Assembly (NCBI RefSeq): GCF_003814875.1
Contig: NZ_RKQF01000001.1
Span: 9,982,001-10,046,000 of the forward strand
DNA from: Streptomyces sp. Ag109_O5-1
Lineage (GTDB): Bacteria; Actinomycetota; Actinomycetes; Streptomycetales; Streptomycetaceae
DNA length: 64,000 nucleotides
Reading direction: 5' to 3'
The notes below the pieces were generated by a model. It did not search any database, had not been told where the DNA came from, and saw only the letters and a program-made list of their open reading frames with translations. The translations under genes were made by a program, and so were the position numbers. Shown in pieces: positions 51,962-60,533 of the stretch (position 1 is the stretch's first letter; each line of letters begins with the position of its first letter).

Positions 51962-53297
51962 TGGCCACAGGGTGGTTCGGGCGGGTCGCCGGCAGCGGGG
52001 TGGGGGGTCTGACATCCGCGCAGTCGGCCATGCGGCGGTAGGACTCCAGAGCCTGGGCGGGGTCGCCGTGGCGGGCATGCAGCTCGGCGAGTTCACGCCA
52101 GGCCTGAGCGGCTTCGAGTCGGGCTCCCAGGGACTGGAGCTCCTCGGCGGCCGTCCAGCACTCCTCGACACCCGCGGCGTTCCGGCCGTCCGCCACCATG
52201 GCCAGACCCAGCACCCAGCGGGCCCGGCCCGCCTCGACGGCCGTACGCCCCTCCAGCCGGCCCATCGCCCGCAGCGCCATGGCGATGGCGTCGGCCGGGC
52301 GGCCCGACAGCAGCTCCAGACGGGCCAGTTCGGTCTCGCAGGACGCCAGGTCGCCGGAGTCCGACGTCCGCAGGAAGACCTCGTGCGCCTGTGCCAGCAG
52401 CGGCGCCGCCCGCCCCGGCTCCGGCGGATCGGCACGCAGCAGCAGCCAGCCGTAGGTCAGCCGCAGCCGGGCCAGACTCCGCTCGGAGTCGTCCTCGGCC
52501 ATCAGGGCGAGAGCCTTGTCCACCAGCTCCAGGGCCAGTCCGAAGTCGCCCCGGGCCTCGGTGACCAGCGCCGCGTTCCAGTACGCCGAACCACGGGCCC
52601 AGCGTGAGCCGTTGTGCTCGGCGCGCTCGATCACCCGGGCCGCGAGCCGCTGCGCGGTCGCCAGGTCGCCACGGCCCCAGTAGGCGGCGACCAGCGTGGA
52701 TGCCAGCCGGATCTCGTCGTCGGTGCCCTCCAGGCCCAGTCGGCGCACCTCCGTCAGGGCCTGTTCCCCCAGCTCGATGCTCCGGCCGAAGTCACCGGCC
52801 TCGCTGAGCAACCGGCAGCGCATCATGAGCAGCGGCAGCAGCCCGACCGGCAATGTCTCACCGCGCCGGGCCGCGGCGATCAGCCGCTCCAGCCCGTCCA
52901 GCGCCCTGTCGGTCTCGCCCAGCGCCTCGTGCGCCCGGGTCAGCGCCCAGAGCGTGTCCCAGATCAGTTCGTGGTCGCCCTCGCGGGTCAGGTCGAGCAG
53001 CCGGTCGCGGGCCTCGGTGGCCGCGCCGTTGGCGAGTGCCAGCTCGGCGAAGCGCAGTTTCAGCAGCCGCTCGTCCAGTTCGGTCCGGTCCCGGCCGGTC
53101 AGCAGGTACTCCACCGTCGTGCCCAGACGTTCCGCCAGCAGCTCGACCACCGGCGGCTCCGGGGTGCGGCGGCCGGACTCGATCAACGACACGTAGCTGG
53201 CGGAGACGGTGCCCCCCGCCAGATCGGCCTGGCTCAGGCCCCGCTCCCGGCGCAGCGCGCGCACGCGCTGTCCCAGCGTGCTGGCGGACATGGTCAT
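51951..53297 (-). CDS. XRE-family regulator with C-terminal TPR domain (RRNPP/Rgg-like)
   Basis: A 448-residue regulator, ATG at 53297 after AAGGAGG with ideal spacing; the 170-residue extension upstream is a shadow of the next gene. Residues 9-64 are an XRE helix-turn-helix (LGQRVRALRRERGLSQADLAGG, then SYVSLIESGRRTPEPP). Residues 75-430 are a run of helix-pair repeats of TPR type (for example GDFGRSIELGEQALTEVRR, GDPAQALESYRRMADC). This DNA-binding-plus-TPR layout is that of RRNPP quorum-sensing receptors, which bind short imported peptides. It converges with a small peptide gene, and the promoter-palindrome lies nearby. Confidence 0.88.
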   Translation of the reverse strand: MTMSASTLGQRVRALRRERGLSQADLAGGTVSASYVSLIESGRRTPEPPVVELLAERLGTTVEYLLTGRDRTELDERLLKLRFAELALANGAATEARDRLLDLTREGDHELIWDTLWALTRAHEALGETDRALDGLERLIAAARRGETLPVGLLPLLMMRCRLLSEAGDFGRSIELGEQALTEVRRLGLEGTDDEIRLASTLVAAYWGRGDLATAQRLAARVIERAEHNGSRWARGSAYWNAALVTEARGDFGLALELVDKALALMAEDDSERSLARLRLTYGWLLLRADPPEPGRAAPLLAQAHEVFLRTSDSGDLASCETELARLELLSGRPADAIAMALRAMGRLEGRTAVEAGRARWVLGLAMVADGRNAAGVEECWTAAEELQSLGARLEAAQAWRELAELHARHGDPAQALESYRRMADCADVRPPTPLPATRPNHPVATTG

Positions 53298-53437
53298 CGC
53301 GGGCCTCCTTCGCCGGTACCGAGGCGTGGTGGGACAGCGTAGCGGGTCATGCCGCACAGTCATATCGCCGTGCACAGCAGGGGCGGAGTGTGATTCACCT
53401 GTAACGCATGGTCGCGACTGCCCTTCCTCGGCCGCGG

Positions 53438-54178
53438 CTACGACGGCTTCCGCCACACGGAGATGTGCTTCGTGGAGTCCTGGACGAACGGGGACCCGTC
53501 CCAGTCCGCGACGCGCCGTTCCAGTTCGAGGCCCGCGATCCGGGCCATCAAATCCAGCTCCGCCGGCCACGCGTACCGGTGCCGGGAGCCGCCTCGGCGG
53601 TAGCGGCCGTCCGCGCCGTCCCGGGTGAGGTGGTGCGAGACCAGGATCTGCCCGACCAGGTCGAAGGTGTCGAAGCCGAGGTGCCCCTCGGAGACGTCGA
53701 ACGGCACCGCGACCTGTCCGGGCGGCAGCAGCCGCAGCGGCGGCACCCCCAGCTCGATCACGAACCGGCCGCCGGGCGCGAGATGACGTGCCGCGTTGCG
53801 GAAGCACTCGACCTGCTCGTCCTGGGTGAGCAGATTCGAGATCGTGTTGTAGACGAGATAGACCAGGGTGAACTCACCGGGCACGGTGGTCGTGGCCATG
53901 TCCCCGATCACGACCGGCAGCGTCTCCTCGTCGGCCTTCCGGCGCAGCACCGCCGCCATGTGCTCGGAGAACTCGACGCCCACCACGGGCACTCCGCGCT
54001 CCCGCAGCGGGACCCCGACCCGTCCGGTACCGATGGCGAACTCCAGCGCCCGGCCGTCTCCGGCGAGTTCGGCGAGGAAGGCGACGGTCGGCCCGAGCAC
54101 GGCGGCCGAGTTCATCTCCGTCTCCTCGGCGTCGTAGCGGTCGGCGTCGGCGCGGCTCCACAGCTCACTGCTTGTCAC
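53438..54178 (-). CDS. SAM-dependent methyltransferase
   Basis: A 246-residue class I methyltransferase. Motif I is ALEFAIGTGRVGVPL, with VVGVEFSEHM for the ribose-binding acidic residue, VIGDMATT, then HLAPGGRFVIELG. The start is uncertain: GTG at 54178 is family-like (VTSSELWSRADADRYD), but lacks a good ribosome site, and the frame is open to 54217. It lies downstream of the LuxR gene on the same strand and could tailor the cluster product, but it may be unrelated. Confidence 0.82.
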   Translation of the reverse strand: MTSSELWSRADADRYDAEETEMNSAAVLGPTVAFLAELAGDGRALEFAIGTGRVGVPLRERGVPVVGVEFSEHMAAVLRRKADEETLPVVIGDMATTTVPGEFTLVYLVYNTISNLLTQDEQVECFRNAARHLAPGGRFVIELGVPPLRLLPPGQVAVPFDVSEGHLGFDTFDLVGQILVSHHLTRDGADGRYRRGGSRHRYAWPAELDLMARIAGLELERRVADWDGSPFVQDSTKHISVWRKPS

Positions 54179-54221
54179 GGGCGGCCACTCTGCCGGGCGG
54201 GCCGCGGCGCTGTCCACACGA

Positions 54222-55034
54222 TTACCCGATCGCCGAGCCCCTGACCGTTGTCGTGGCCGGGGCCGGCACCAGTCCCAGCCGCTGGGCGTGCAGGACGGTG
54301 CCGAGCCGGTCGCGGGTGCCGAGTTTGCGGTAGATGTTCTCGATGTGCTTGTGCACCGTGCGAGCCGAGATGCCCAGACGCCGGCCGATCGCGTCCGCCG
54401 TCAGGGCGTCGGTGAGCAGGAGGAGGACGGTGAGTTCCCGCGGCGTCAGCGCGCAGTCCGCCGCCCGCTCCTCCGGCTCGCCGGCCGTCGCGGCCAACCG
54501 GCGCCACTGCTCCAGCAATTGGCGCTGCTGCTCGACGGCGGCGAGCAGCGGCTGCGCGCGCTCGGCGATCCGCACGTGGTCGTCGGTGAAGTCCGCGCCG
54601 GACCGGTAGACCAGGCAACCCGTGATCGGCGCGACCGTCCCGGGCAGCGGCAGCGCCAGGACCTGGTTCAGGTCGAGGGCGTCACCGAGGACCCGCGCGG
54701 TCTCGCTCACCGGCCAGGCCCCGCCCGCGATCTGACGGGCGGTCGCGGGGGTACGGCCGAGACCGGCCGCGTAGTGGTGGGCGAACGGGTAGCCCGAGCG
54801 CAGCACGCCCAGCGCCTCGTCGCCGAGCCGGTCCAACTCGGCGGCGGCTGCGGGCACCAGACCGAGCCTGCCCTTGTCCTCGCTCCAGTCGTCCAGCTTG
54901 TAGATCAGCGTCTCCCCGCCGCACAGGCCGGTCAGGGCAGCGGCGAGCAACGGCCACAGCTGCTCGGGGTCGCGTTCGTGCAGCGCGGCCACGGCCAGCT
55001 CGGTGAGACGTTCGTAGGCCCTGTCCAGCCCCAA
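54222..55034 (-). CDS. LuxR-type transcriptional regulator
   Basis: A 270-residue regulator with a TTG start (55034) after GAGAGGAA. The C-terminal helix-turn-helix is canonical: LTPRELTVLLLL, IGRRLGISARTVHKHIENIYRKLGTRDR. The N-terminal 190 residues have no obvious receiver motif and look GAF-like (alpha-beta-rich, with GCLVYRSGADFTDDHVRI), so it probably senses a small molecule. 43 bases separate it from the methyltransferase gene, so the two may be cotranscribed. Confidence 0.85.
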   Translation of the reverse strand: MGLDRAYERLTELAVAALHERDPEQLWPLLAAALTGLCGGETLIYKLDDWSEDKGRLGLVPAAAAELDRLGDEALGVLRSGYPFAHHYAAGLGRTPATARQIAGGAWPVSETARVLGDALDLNQVLALPLPGTVAPITGCLVYRSGADFTDDHVRIAERAQPLLAAVEQQRQLLEQWRRLAATAGEPEERAADCALTPRELTVLLLLTDALTADAIGRRLGISARTVHKHIENIYRKLGTRDRLGTVLHAQRLGLVPAPATTTVRGSAIG

Positions 55035-55148
55035 TAACGCGAGTTCCTCTCTGCTCCTGCCCCTACGCAGTTATACGCATACCCACACGACGGTCGGCTG
55101 TCGCATGCTTCAACCGGGCACCGAGACCGGATCGACGACTCCGGTCGC

Positions 55149-55181
55149 GCGGGCCGCCGACACGGGGGAGCGGCGGCCCGC
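55149..55181 (-). terminator. Hairpin terminator after the SWIM operon
   Basis: GCGGGCCGCCG (55149-55159) pairs with CGGCGGCCCGC (55171-55181), 11 perfect base pairs and an 11-base loop, 19 bases past the SWIM gene stop. It would end the minus-strand operon before the LuxR gene. Confidence 0.7.
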
Positions 55182-55199
55182 ATCCGGCCCGCGTCCCAG

Positions 55200-57047
55200 T
55201 CATCCGCCCCAGGCAGCGGCACACAGCGCACGGCCGACCTCGTCCGTGTAGCGCGCCGCCGTCAGCCACGCCCGGGCGAAGCGTTCCCGGTCCGCCGGGA
55301 GGAGCCGCCCGAAGGCGTCGCGCGAGCGGTCCGCCGCCGCGGCGAGCAGCGCGTCGAGGATATCGCCGGCCGTGACGAGACCGTGCCGGTCCAGGCGCCG
55401 GGCGTCCGCCCCGGAATGGCCCGGGAAGGCCAGCACGCGCCGGCCGCCCGAGGTCGCCTGCTCGACCCGGCGGCGCAACAGGTGCACCGGAGCCTCCTCG
55501 GCCGCGGGCACCGCGGTGCCCGCCACCGGACTCGGCAGATCCGCCTGCTGCAGCCGGTCCAGGCCCACGTCGACACGGCTCCCCGCAAGCGTGGGGTGCT
55601 CGGCCGCGAGCAACTGCGCGCGGGCGTGCGGAGCCGGAGCGAGACGCGCGATCACCCGCAGCCGGCTGCCCCGGGCCGCCGCCAGCAGCCGCAGGTTGTC
55701 GCGGTGCGGCAGCGCCGGATGGTCGTGCGCCGCCGTCAGCCGCAGCGGCACACCTGCGCAGTCGGCCAGCAGACAGTCGCCCGCCGCCTCGCGCACCGCG
55801 CCGACCGGAGTCACCTCCAGGAACAGCAGCCCGTGACCGCCGCCCAGGGCTCGCCCGACCTGCTCGGCCACGGGCACCGCCCACAACCGGTCCAGCGGCT
55901 CGGCCCGCCAGCCAGCACCCGACGCGCGCACCGCCCGTACCCCCGAGCCCGCGCCCAGCCGTCCGCTCGGCGACACCGTCGCCCCGGACACCGCGAGGCC
56001 CGCCCGCGACAACTCGCGGTGCGTCAGCGCCGTGTCACCGATGCGTACGGCGCGGTCGGCGGCGCCCACCGCCCGGCCCGCGCCGCCCGGGGCCACGTCC
56101 GAGACGGTGTACAGGCGGCCGTCGGCGTCGGCGGTCCAGGTGACGGCACCCGCGTACCCGCTTGCGGTGAGCACCGGCTCGGAGAACAGGCCGTACAGCC
56201 GCAGCGACCCGTCCGGGGCGTACGGCTGCCGTACGGTGCCGCGCAGTTCGGTCAGGTCCGTACCGCCGGCATGCGGGACGCGAAACGCCACGTACAGGCT
56301 TTCGGCGAGGGCCGCGACCAGGTCCGGCAGCCGGAACGCCGGGTCTGCGGCGCGGGCCGCGCGCAACGCGGTGACCACGGAGACCGCCGCCGCGGCCGCC
56401 CGGGGGAGACCCGCGAGCCGCGCCGTGTGGGCGGCGCGCAGCAACTCCGCCTGGAGCACGGCACCGGAACCGTCCGAACCGGCGTCCAGCACGGCGGCCG
56501 CGGCGGCGAAAACGGCCTGGGCCGCGGCGCGCTGAGGAAGAGTCGCGGTCTCATCGGCGGCGGGAGTGGGGGTGGGGGCAGGGCCGGGGGCCTCGGGAGT
56601 GGTCGAGCCGGGTGCGGGCTTCTTCTCGACGGACCCGGACGCATCGGCCACCGGATCCACCGGATCCACCGGATCCACCGGATCCACCGGATCCACCGGA
56701 TCCACCGGATCCACCGGATCCACCGGATCCACCGGATCCACCGGATCCACCGAACCCACCGGAGCTGCCGAAGCCGCCGCCGCGCGGTGCAGGCAGTCCG
56801 GGGCCAGCAGACAGCCGCAGCGAATGGCCGCCGCGTCGGCCACGACACCCCCGGGGGCGTGCAGTTCGAGCTCGGAGCCCTCGTCGTCGACGGTGATGCG
56901 CACGGTGTCGCCGTCTTGGACGAGCGGGCGGCCGGCGAGCTTGGCGACGCCCGCGTCCAGCCGCTTGCGCAGCCGGGGCGAGAGAGCCGCGACCAACTCG
57001 GCGGTCACGGCCGGGGCGACGGCGGGCAGTTCCCGTTCCGTGCTCAT
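55200..57047 (-). CDS. SWIM zinc-finger-like protein (YehQ-like), with a Val-Asp-Pro tandem repeat
   Basis: A 615-residue protein, last gene of the MoxR/VWA operon. An N-terminal SWIM-type zinc motif (CGCLLAPDCLH, i.e. CxC...CxH) lies near residue 80, comparable to E. coli YehQ. It is followed by a Val-Asp-Pro repeat (11 units, 9 bases each), an Ala/Pro-rich linker and a long C-terminal region of alpha/beta character. The ATG at 57047 overlaps the upstream gene's stop (ATGA). SWIM domains bind DNA or protein; the target here is unknown. Confidence 0.75.
   Translation of the reverse strand: MSTERELPAVAPAVTAELVAALSPRLRKRLDAGVAKLAGRPLVQDGDTVRITVDDEGSELELHAPGGVVADAAAIRCGCLLAPDCLHRAAAASAAPVGSVDPVDPVDPVDPVDPVDPVDPVDPVDPVDPVDPVADASGSVEKKPAPGSTTPEAPGPAPTPTPAADETATLPQRAAAQAVFAAAAAVLDAGSDGSGAVLQAELLRAAHTARLAGLPRAAAAAVSVVTALRAARAADPAFRLPDLVAALAESLYVAFRVPHAGGTDLTELRGTVRQPYAPDGSLRLYGLFSEPVLTASGYAGAVTWTADADGRLYTVSDVAPGGAGRAVGAADRAVRIGDTALTHRELSRAGLAVSGATVSPSGRLGAGSGVRAVRASGAGWRAEPLDRLWAVPVAEQVGRALGGGHGLLFLEVTPVGAVREAAGDCLLADCAGVPLRLTAAHDHPALPHRDNLRLLAAARGSRLRVIARLAPAPHARAQLLAAEHPTLAGSRVDVGLDRLQQADLPSPVAGTAVPAAEEAPVHLLRRRVEQATSGGRRVLAFPGHSGADARRLDRHGLVTAGDILDALLAAAADRSRDAFGRLLPADRERFARAWLTAARYTDEVGRALCAAAWGG
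56653..56751. repeat. 11 tandem copies of a 9-base unit (GGATCCACC)
   Basis: Eleven head-to-tail copies without variation, each carrying a GGATCC palindrome. On the minus strand they encode Val-Asp-Pro repeats within the SWIM protein. The lack of any variation between units suggests recent expansion by slippage or unequal exchange. Confidence 0.95.
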
Positions 57048-60000
57048 GCGATCTTCTCCCCTACCCAGCGGGCGAGTTCCAGCGGGCTGAGCGCCGCGAC
57101 CGGCATCCCGGCGGCGACCAGCTGCCCGGCGACCCCGGTCGAGTAACGGGGCCGCCCCGAGTCGTCGAGACTCGCGCAGCCCAGGACGTGACAGCCCGCC
57201 CCGACCAGCGCCCGGACCTCGGCGAGCAGTCCGCCGACCGGATAGCCCTCCTCGAAGTCGCTGACCACCACCACGAGCGTGCGGGACGGCACGGTCACCA
57301 GCTCACGCGCGTGCCGCAGCCCGGCCGCGATATGGGTACCACCGCCCACACTGACCTCCAGCAGCAGCGACAGGGGGTCCTGGACGTGGTCGGTGAGGTC
57401 GATGACCTCGGTGGAGAAGGCCAGGAAGTGTGTGGACAGCGTCGGAACCCCGGCCAGTACCGACGCCGTGAGCGCCGTCCAGATCGTGGACGCCTCCATG
57501 GACCCCGACACGTCCGTCACCAGGACCAGCCGCCAGTCGGCCGCCCGTCGGGCCCGCGTCCGGAAGACGGGACGCTCCGGGATCACCCGGACCGTGCCGT
57601 CCGGCGCCCGGCGGGCGGTGGCCAGGTTGACCCGCAGGGTACGCGGCAGGTCGAGGCCGCCTCCCGGGCGCCGACTGGGGCGCGGCAGGGCGGTGCCGTG
57701 CAGCGCGGGACGCAGCCGGGTCGCCAACTCCCGCGTCAGCGCGTCCACCAGACGCCGTACCAGTGGGCGCAGCGCGGCCAGCCGGGCCTCCGGCAGCCCG
57801 CCCGCGTGCCGCAGTACCGACCGCAACAGGTCCACGGAGGGGCGCACTCCGTCCGGGTCCAGCTCGGCCAGCACATCCTGGCGGCCCGTCGCGGCGGCCG
57901 CAGCCAGCACCTCCTCCCGAATGCCCGGCCCGAACAGCGCCGCCAGTTCCTCGGACCACTCCCGCACCCCGGGATACGGCGCCTCGCGACCGCCCCCGCC
58001 GCCGAGGTCACCGCGGCTGCCCTCGCCGCGTCCACCGCCGTACAACTCGTCCAGAGCGGTGGCCAACGCGCGTGCCGATCCAGGTAGTTGATCGGTGCGG
58101 CGGCCGAGGAGCAGACGCCAGCGATCCGCGGGCGCCAGCCGGTGGTCCTCCGTCCGTACGGTGGCGGTGGCGGTGGGCTCAGGCTCCGCGTGTGCCCGGG
58201 GCGGGGGCAGCAGGCCGAGCGCGCCCAGGGTTGCGCGGGCGGCGAGGTCGGCGCTGGTCCAGATGGCCAGTGCGGCCGGGTCGGTCGCGCCGGTGTCGGC
58301 CACCCGGTCGATGCCGAGACGCTCCTCGACACCGGCCAGCAGCCGGCCGCGGTCGGCCGGACTCAGTGTGTCGAAACCGCCGCGCAGGGCCGGGAGCCGA
58401 TCGAGGAAGTCCCGGTCGGACAGCTCCGACACCCGCTCGACCAGGGGTTCCAACGCCGGGGCTGCCGCCTCCAGCAGGCGCCCGGCGGCCGTCAGCAGCC
58501 CGGTGAGACGGGCGGTGAGCGCGGTCCGGGACCCGGCGTCGACCGCCCCGTCCACCCAGGAGACGACCCGGCCGCCGAAAGCAGCCGGCTCCTCCTGCCC
58601 CAGCAGCACACGGACGGCTCCGGCGGCGCCCCGCATCAACGGGGAGCCGTCGGCGGCCAGCCGGGCCAGGGCGTCGGCGAGCCGGATGCCGCCCGACAGG
58701 TCCGCGCGATGGGCGAGTTCGAGCAGGGCGTGGGCGTCGGCCGGATCCTCGGAACCGGTGAGGCCGTCCACCTGGCGCACCGCCGCGACGGTCAGCAGCT
58801 CGGCCACGGCGAAGGCCCTGGCCGTACGGTCCTCGTCCGCCTCCAGGCCCGCGATGTGACCGGCCCGCAGCAGGTCCAACAGGGCCAGCCCGGCAAGGAG
58901 TTCGGGCAGGGTGCCGGAGCCCGGGAGCACGTCGGCGGTGGCGTCGAGCCCCTCGTCCACGAGTCCGGGCAGACCGCAGTGTGCCGCCTGTCGCAAGCCG
59001 TCGAGCACCTGCGTCGCCGTGGGCCCGCCGGCGTCCCGCTCCTTGCGGCTCCGCTCCCGCAGCAGGCCCTCCGCCGCCTGGGCCAGGGTGACTCCGCGCA
59101 CCCCGGCCGCCGTCAGCATCGCCGCCGTGGCCGGCGTCCAGCGGACCTCCCAGCGCGAGGTGAGCGCGTCGGCGCCCCCGGTGCCGGTCACCGGCTTGGA
59201 CTCGGCGTACGGCACCGAGCACAACTCCAGTCGGCGCAGGAGCAGTTCACGGCGGCGGTCGAGATCCGAGCGGAGGGGATCGAGCCGGAGGTCCCGGGCG
59301 GCGCGGGAGACGCCGTCGGCGGGGCCGGGCAGGCCGAGGGCGGTGAGCTCCGCTTCCACAGCCGGGGCGAGACCGCTGCGGGGCGCGCGGGGCGCGGGGC
59401 GGCCGACGCGGTCGCCGACCAGGACGCTCTCCATCGCCCTGGCTACCGCCCGGCCCCGGCCGTAGGGCTCGCCTTGTGTCAGCACCGTCTGGACGGCCTC
59501 GACCAACTCGCCGCGGCCTGCGGCGGGGAGGTTGCGGAGGCGGGCGAGGTCTCCGGCGAGGCGGGTGATCTCCCGTGCGTCGGCGGGGCCCGAGGGGTGG
59601 CCCAGCTTTCTCAGTTCGGCGCAGATTTGGACTGAGGCGCTGGTCAACGCGTGTTCCAGGGAACCGGGATCCCCTGCTGCCTCCAGAACCATGTGCTGCC
59701 ACTCGGGGTCGCGGATGCCGGCGGGGTAGCCGGAACGCTCGTCCAGGAGGGCGTAGGTGTAAGGGATGAGGGAGGTGGTCCATTCGGGTGCCGGTGGGTG
59801 GGGGCTGGTGGCGCCCACGCGGCGGTAGCCGCACATCGATTGCAGCCCCGCGCCCCCAAGGGGGCGCACCAGCGCCGGAGTATGGAAGGCGCCGACCACT
59901 GCGGCTGCTCGCTCGCCGTTCTTCGTCGAGGCGGCCAGCTGCGAGCGCATCCACTCCTCCCGCCGCAGATCCACCTCCGAAACAGCCGACTCCTCCCGCA

Positions 60001-60529
60001 ACGCCCAACCCGTCAGCAGCGCCGCCCGTCGCAGTGCCTCCGGTGCCGAGCCGGGTGCGGTCGCTTCTACCAGCCGGTCCCAGAGATCGTCACCGGGGCG
60101 GCCGGTAAGCCGGGAGCGCAAGGCGTCCGAAAGCCGGCCAGGCTCCTGCGCCGAGGTACCCCTTTCCCGCCACCCCCGGTCCGCCAGCGGCAGATCGCAC
60201 GCCACGACCGGCACCTGTCGCCGCCCGGCCCACCGCACCGCCGCCAGTTCCGGGGAGAAGTCCGCGAACGGATAGAACGCCGGGCCGCCGCTGCCGTCCG
60301 CCGGTGCCGCGGCGAGGGCCACCGGGGCGCGGGTCTCCTCGTGGGCCAGCCACGGCAGCCACTCCTGCAGCTCCGCGGGCAGCTCGACGAGCAGCACGTC
60401 CGGCTTCGCCGCGTCCAGCAGCGCGGGCACCGCTGCCGCCAGGGAGGGCGCGTGGTGCCGTACGCCGATCAGATACGGCGCAGCTGGGTCGGTGAGGGCC
60501 GCGAGAGCCACCTCGGGGGTGTCGGACAT
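57044..60529 (-). CDS. DUF5682 protein fused to a VWA domain (YehM-YehP-like fusion)
   Basis: An 1161-residue protein. Residues 1-750 are DUF5682-like (YLIGVRHHAPSLAAAVPALLDAAKPDVLLVELPAE at the N-terminus; a VVGAFHTPALVRPL block near 240). After a flexible glycine-rich linker (near 840) the C-terminal 220 residues are a von Willebrand factor A domain with MIDAS motif VTDVSGSMEAS near 1003, plus VVVSDFEEG. In E. coli the corresponding parts, YehM (about 760 residues) and YehP (about 380), are separate genes. Here no stop separates them, so they form one chain. The ATG at 60529 lies four bases after the MoxR stop. Confidence 0.82.
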   Translation of the reverse strand: MSDTPEVALAALTDPAAPYLIGVRHHAPSLAAAVPALLDAAKPDVLLVELPAELQEWLPWLAHEETRAPVALAAAPADGSGGPAFYPFADFSPELAAVRWAGRRQVPVVACDLPLADRGWRERGTSAQEPGRLSDALRSRLTGRPGDDLWDRLVEATAPGSAPEALRRAALLTGWALREESAVSEVDLRREEWMRSQLAASTKNGERAAAVVGAFHTPALVRPLGGAGLQSMCGYRRVGATSPHPPAPEWTTSLIPYTYALLDERSGYPAGIRDPEWQHMVLEAAGDPGSLEHALTSASVQICAELRKLGHPSGPADAREITRLAGDLARLRNLPAAGRGELVEAVQTVLTQGEPYGRGRAVARAMESVLVGDRVGRPAPRAPRSGLAPAVEAELTALGLPGPADGVSRAARDLRLDPLRSDLDRRRELLLRRLELCSVPYAESKPVTGTGGADALTSRWEVRWTPATAAMLTAAGVRGVTLAQAAEGLLRERSRKERDAGGPTATQVLDGLRQAAHCGLPGLVDEGLDATADVLPGSGTLPELLAGLALLDLLRAGHIAGLEADEDRTARAFAVAELLTVAAVRQVDGLTGSEDPADAHALLELAHRADLSGGIRLADALARLAADGSPLMRGAAGAVRVLLGQEEPAAFGGRVVSWVDGAVDAGSRTALTARLTGLLTAAGRLLEAAAPALEPLVERVSELSDRDFLDRLPALRGGFDTLSPADRGRLLAGVEERLGIDRVADTGATDPAALAIWTSADLAARATLGALGLLPPPRAHAEPEPTATATVRTEDHRLAPADRWRLLLGRRTDQLPGSARALATALDELYGGGRGEGSRGDLGGGGGREAPYPGVREWSEELAALFGPGIREEVLAAAAATGRQDVLAELDPDGVRPSVDLLRSVLRHAGGLPEARLAALRPLVRRLVDALTRELATRLRPALHGTALPRPSRRPGGGLDLPRTLRVNLATARRAPDGTVRVIPERPVFRTRARRAADWRLVLVTDVSGSMEASTIWTALTASVLAGVPTLSTHFLAFSTEVIDLTDHVQDPLSLLLEVSVGGGTHIAAGLRHARELVTVPSRTLVVVVSDFEEGYPVGGLLAEVRALVGAGCHVLGCASLDDSGRPRYSTGVAGQLVAAGMPVAALSPLELARWVGEKIA

Positions 60530-60533
60530 GGGG

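Noticed and set aside
53298..53807. 170-residue extension of the XRE-TPR regulator
   Set aside because: It is a shadow of the methyltransferase gene; the ATG at 53297 has an ideal AAGGAGG site.
56653..56751. Possible CRISPR-like or VNTR array
   Set aside because: The 9-base units have no spacers and encode a continuous Val-Asp-Pro repeat in a coding gene, so this is a minisatellite, not CRISPR.
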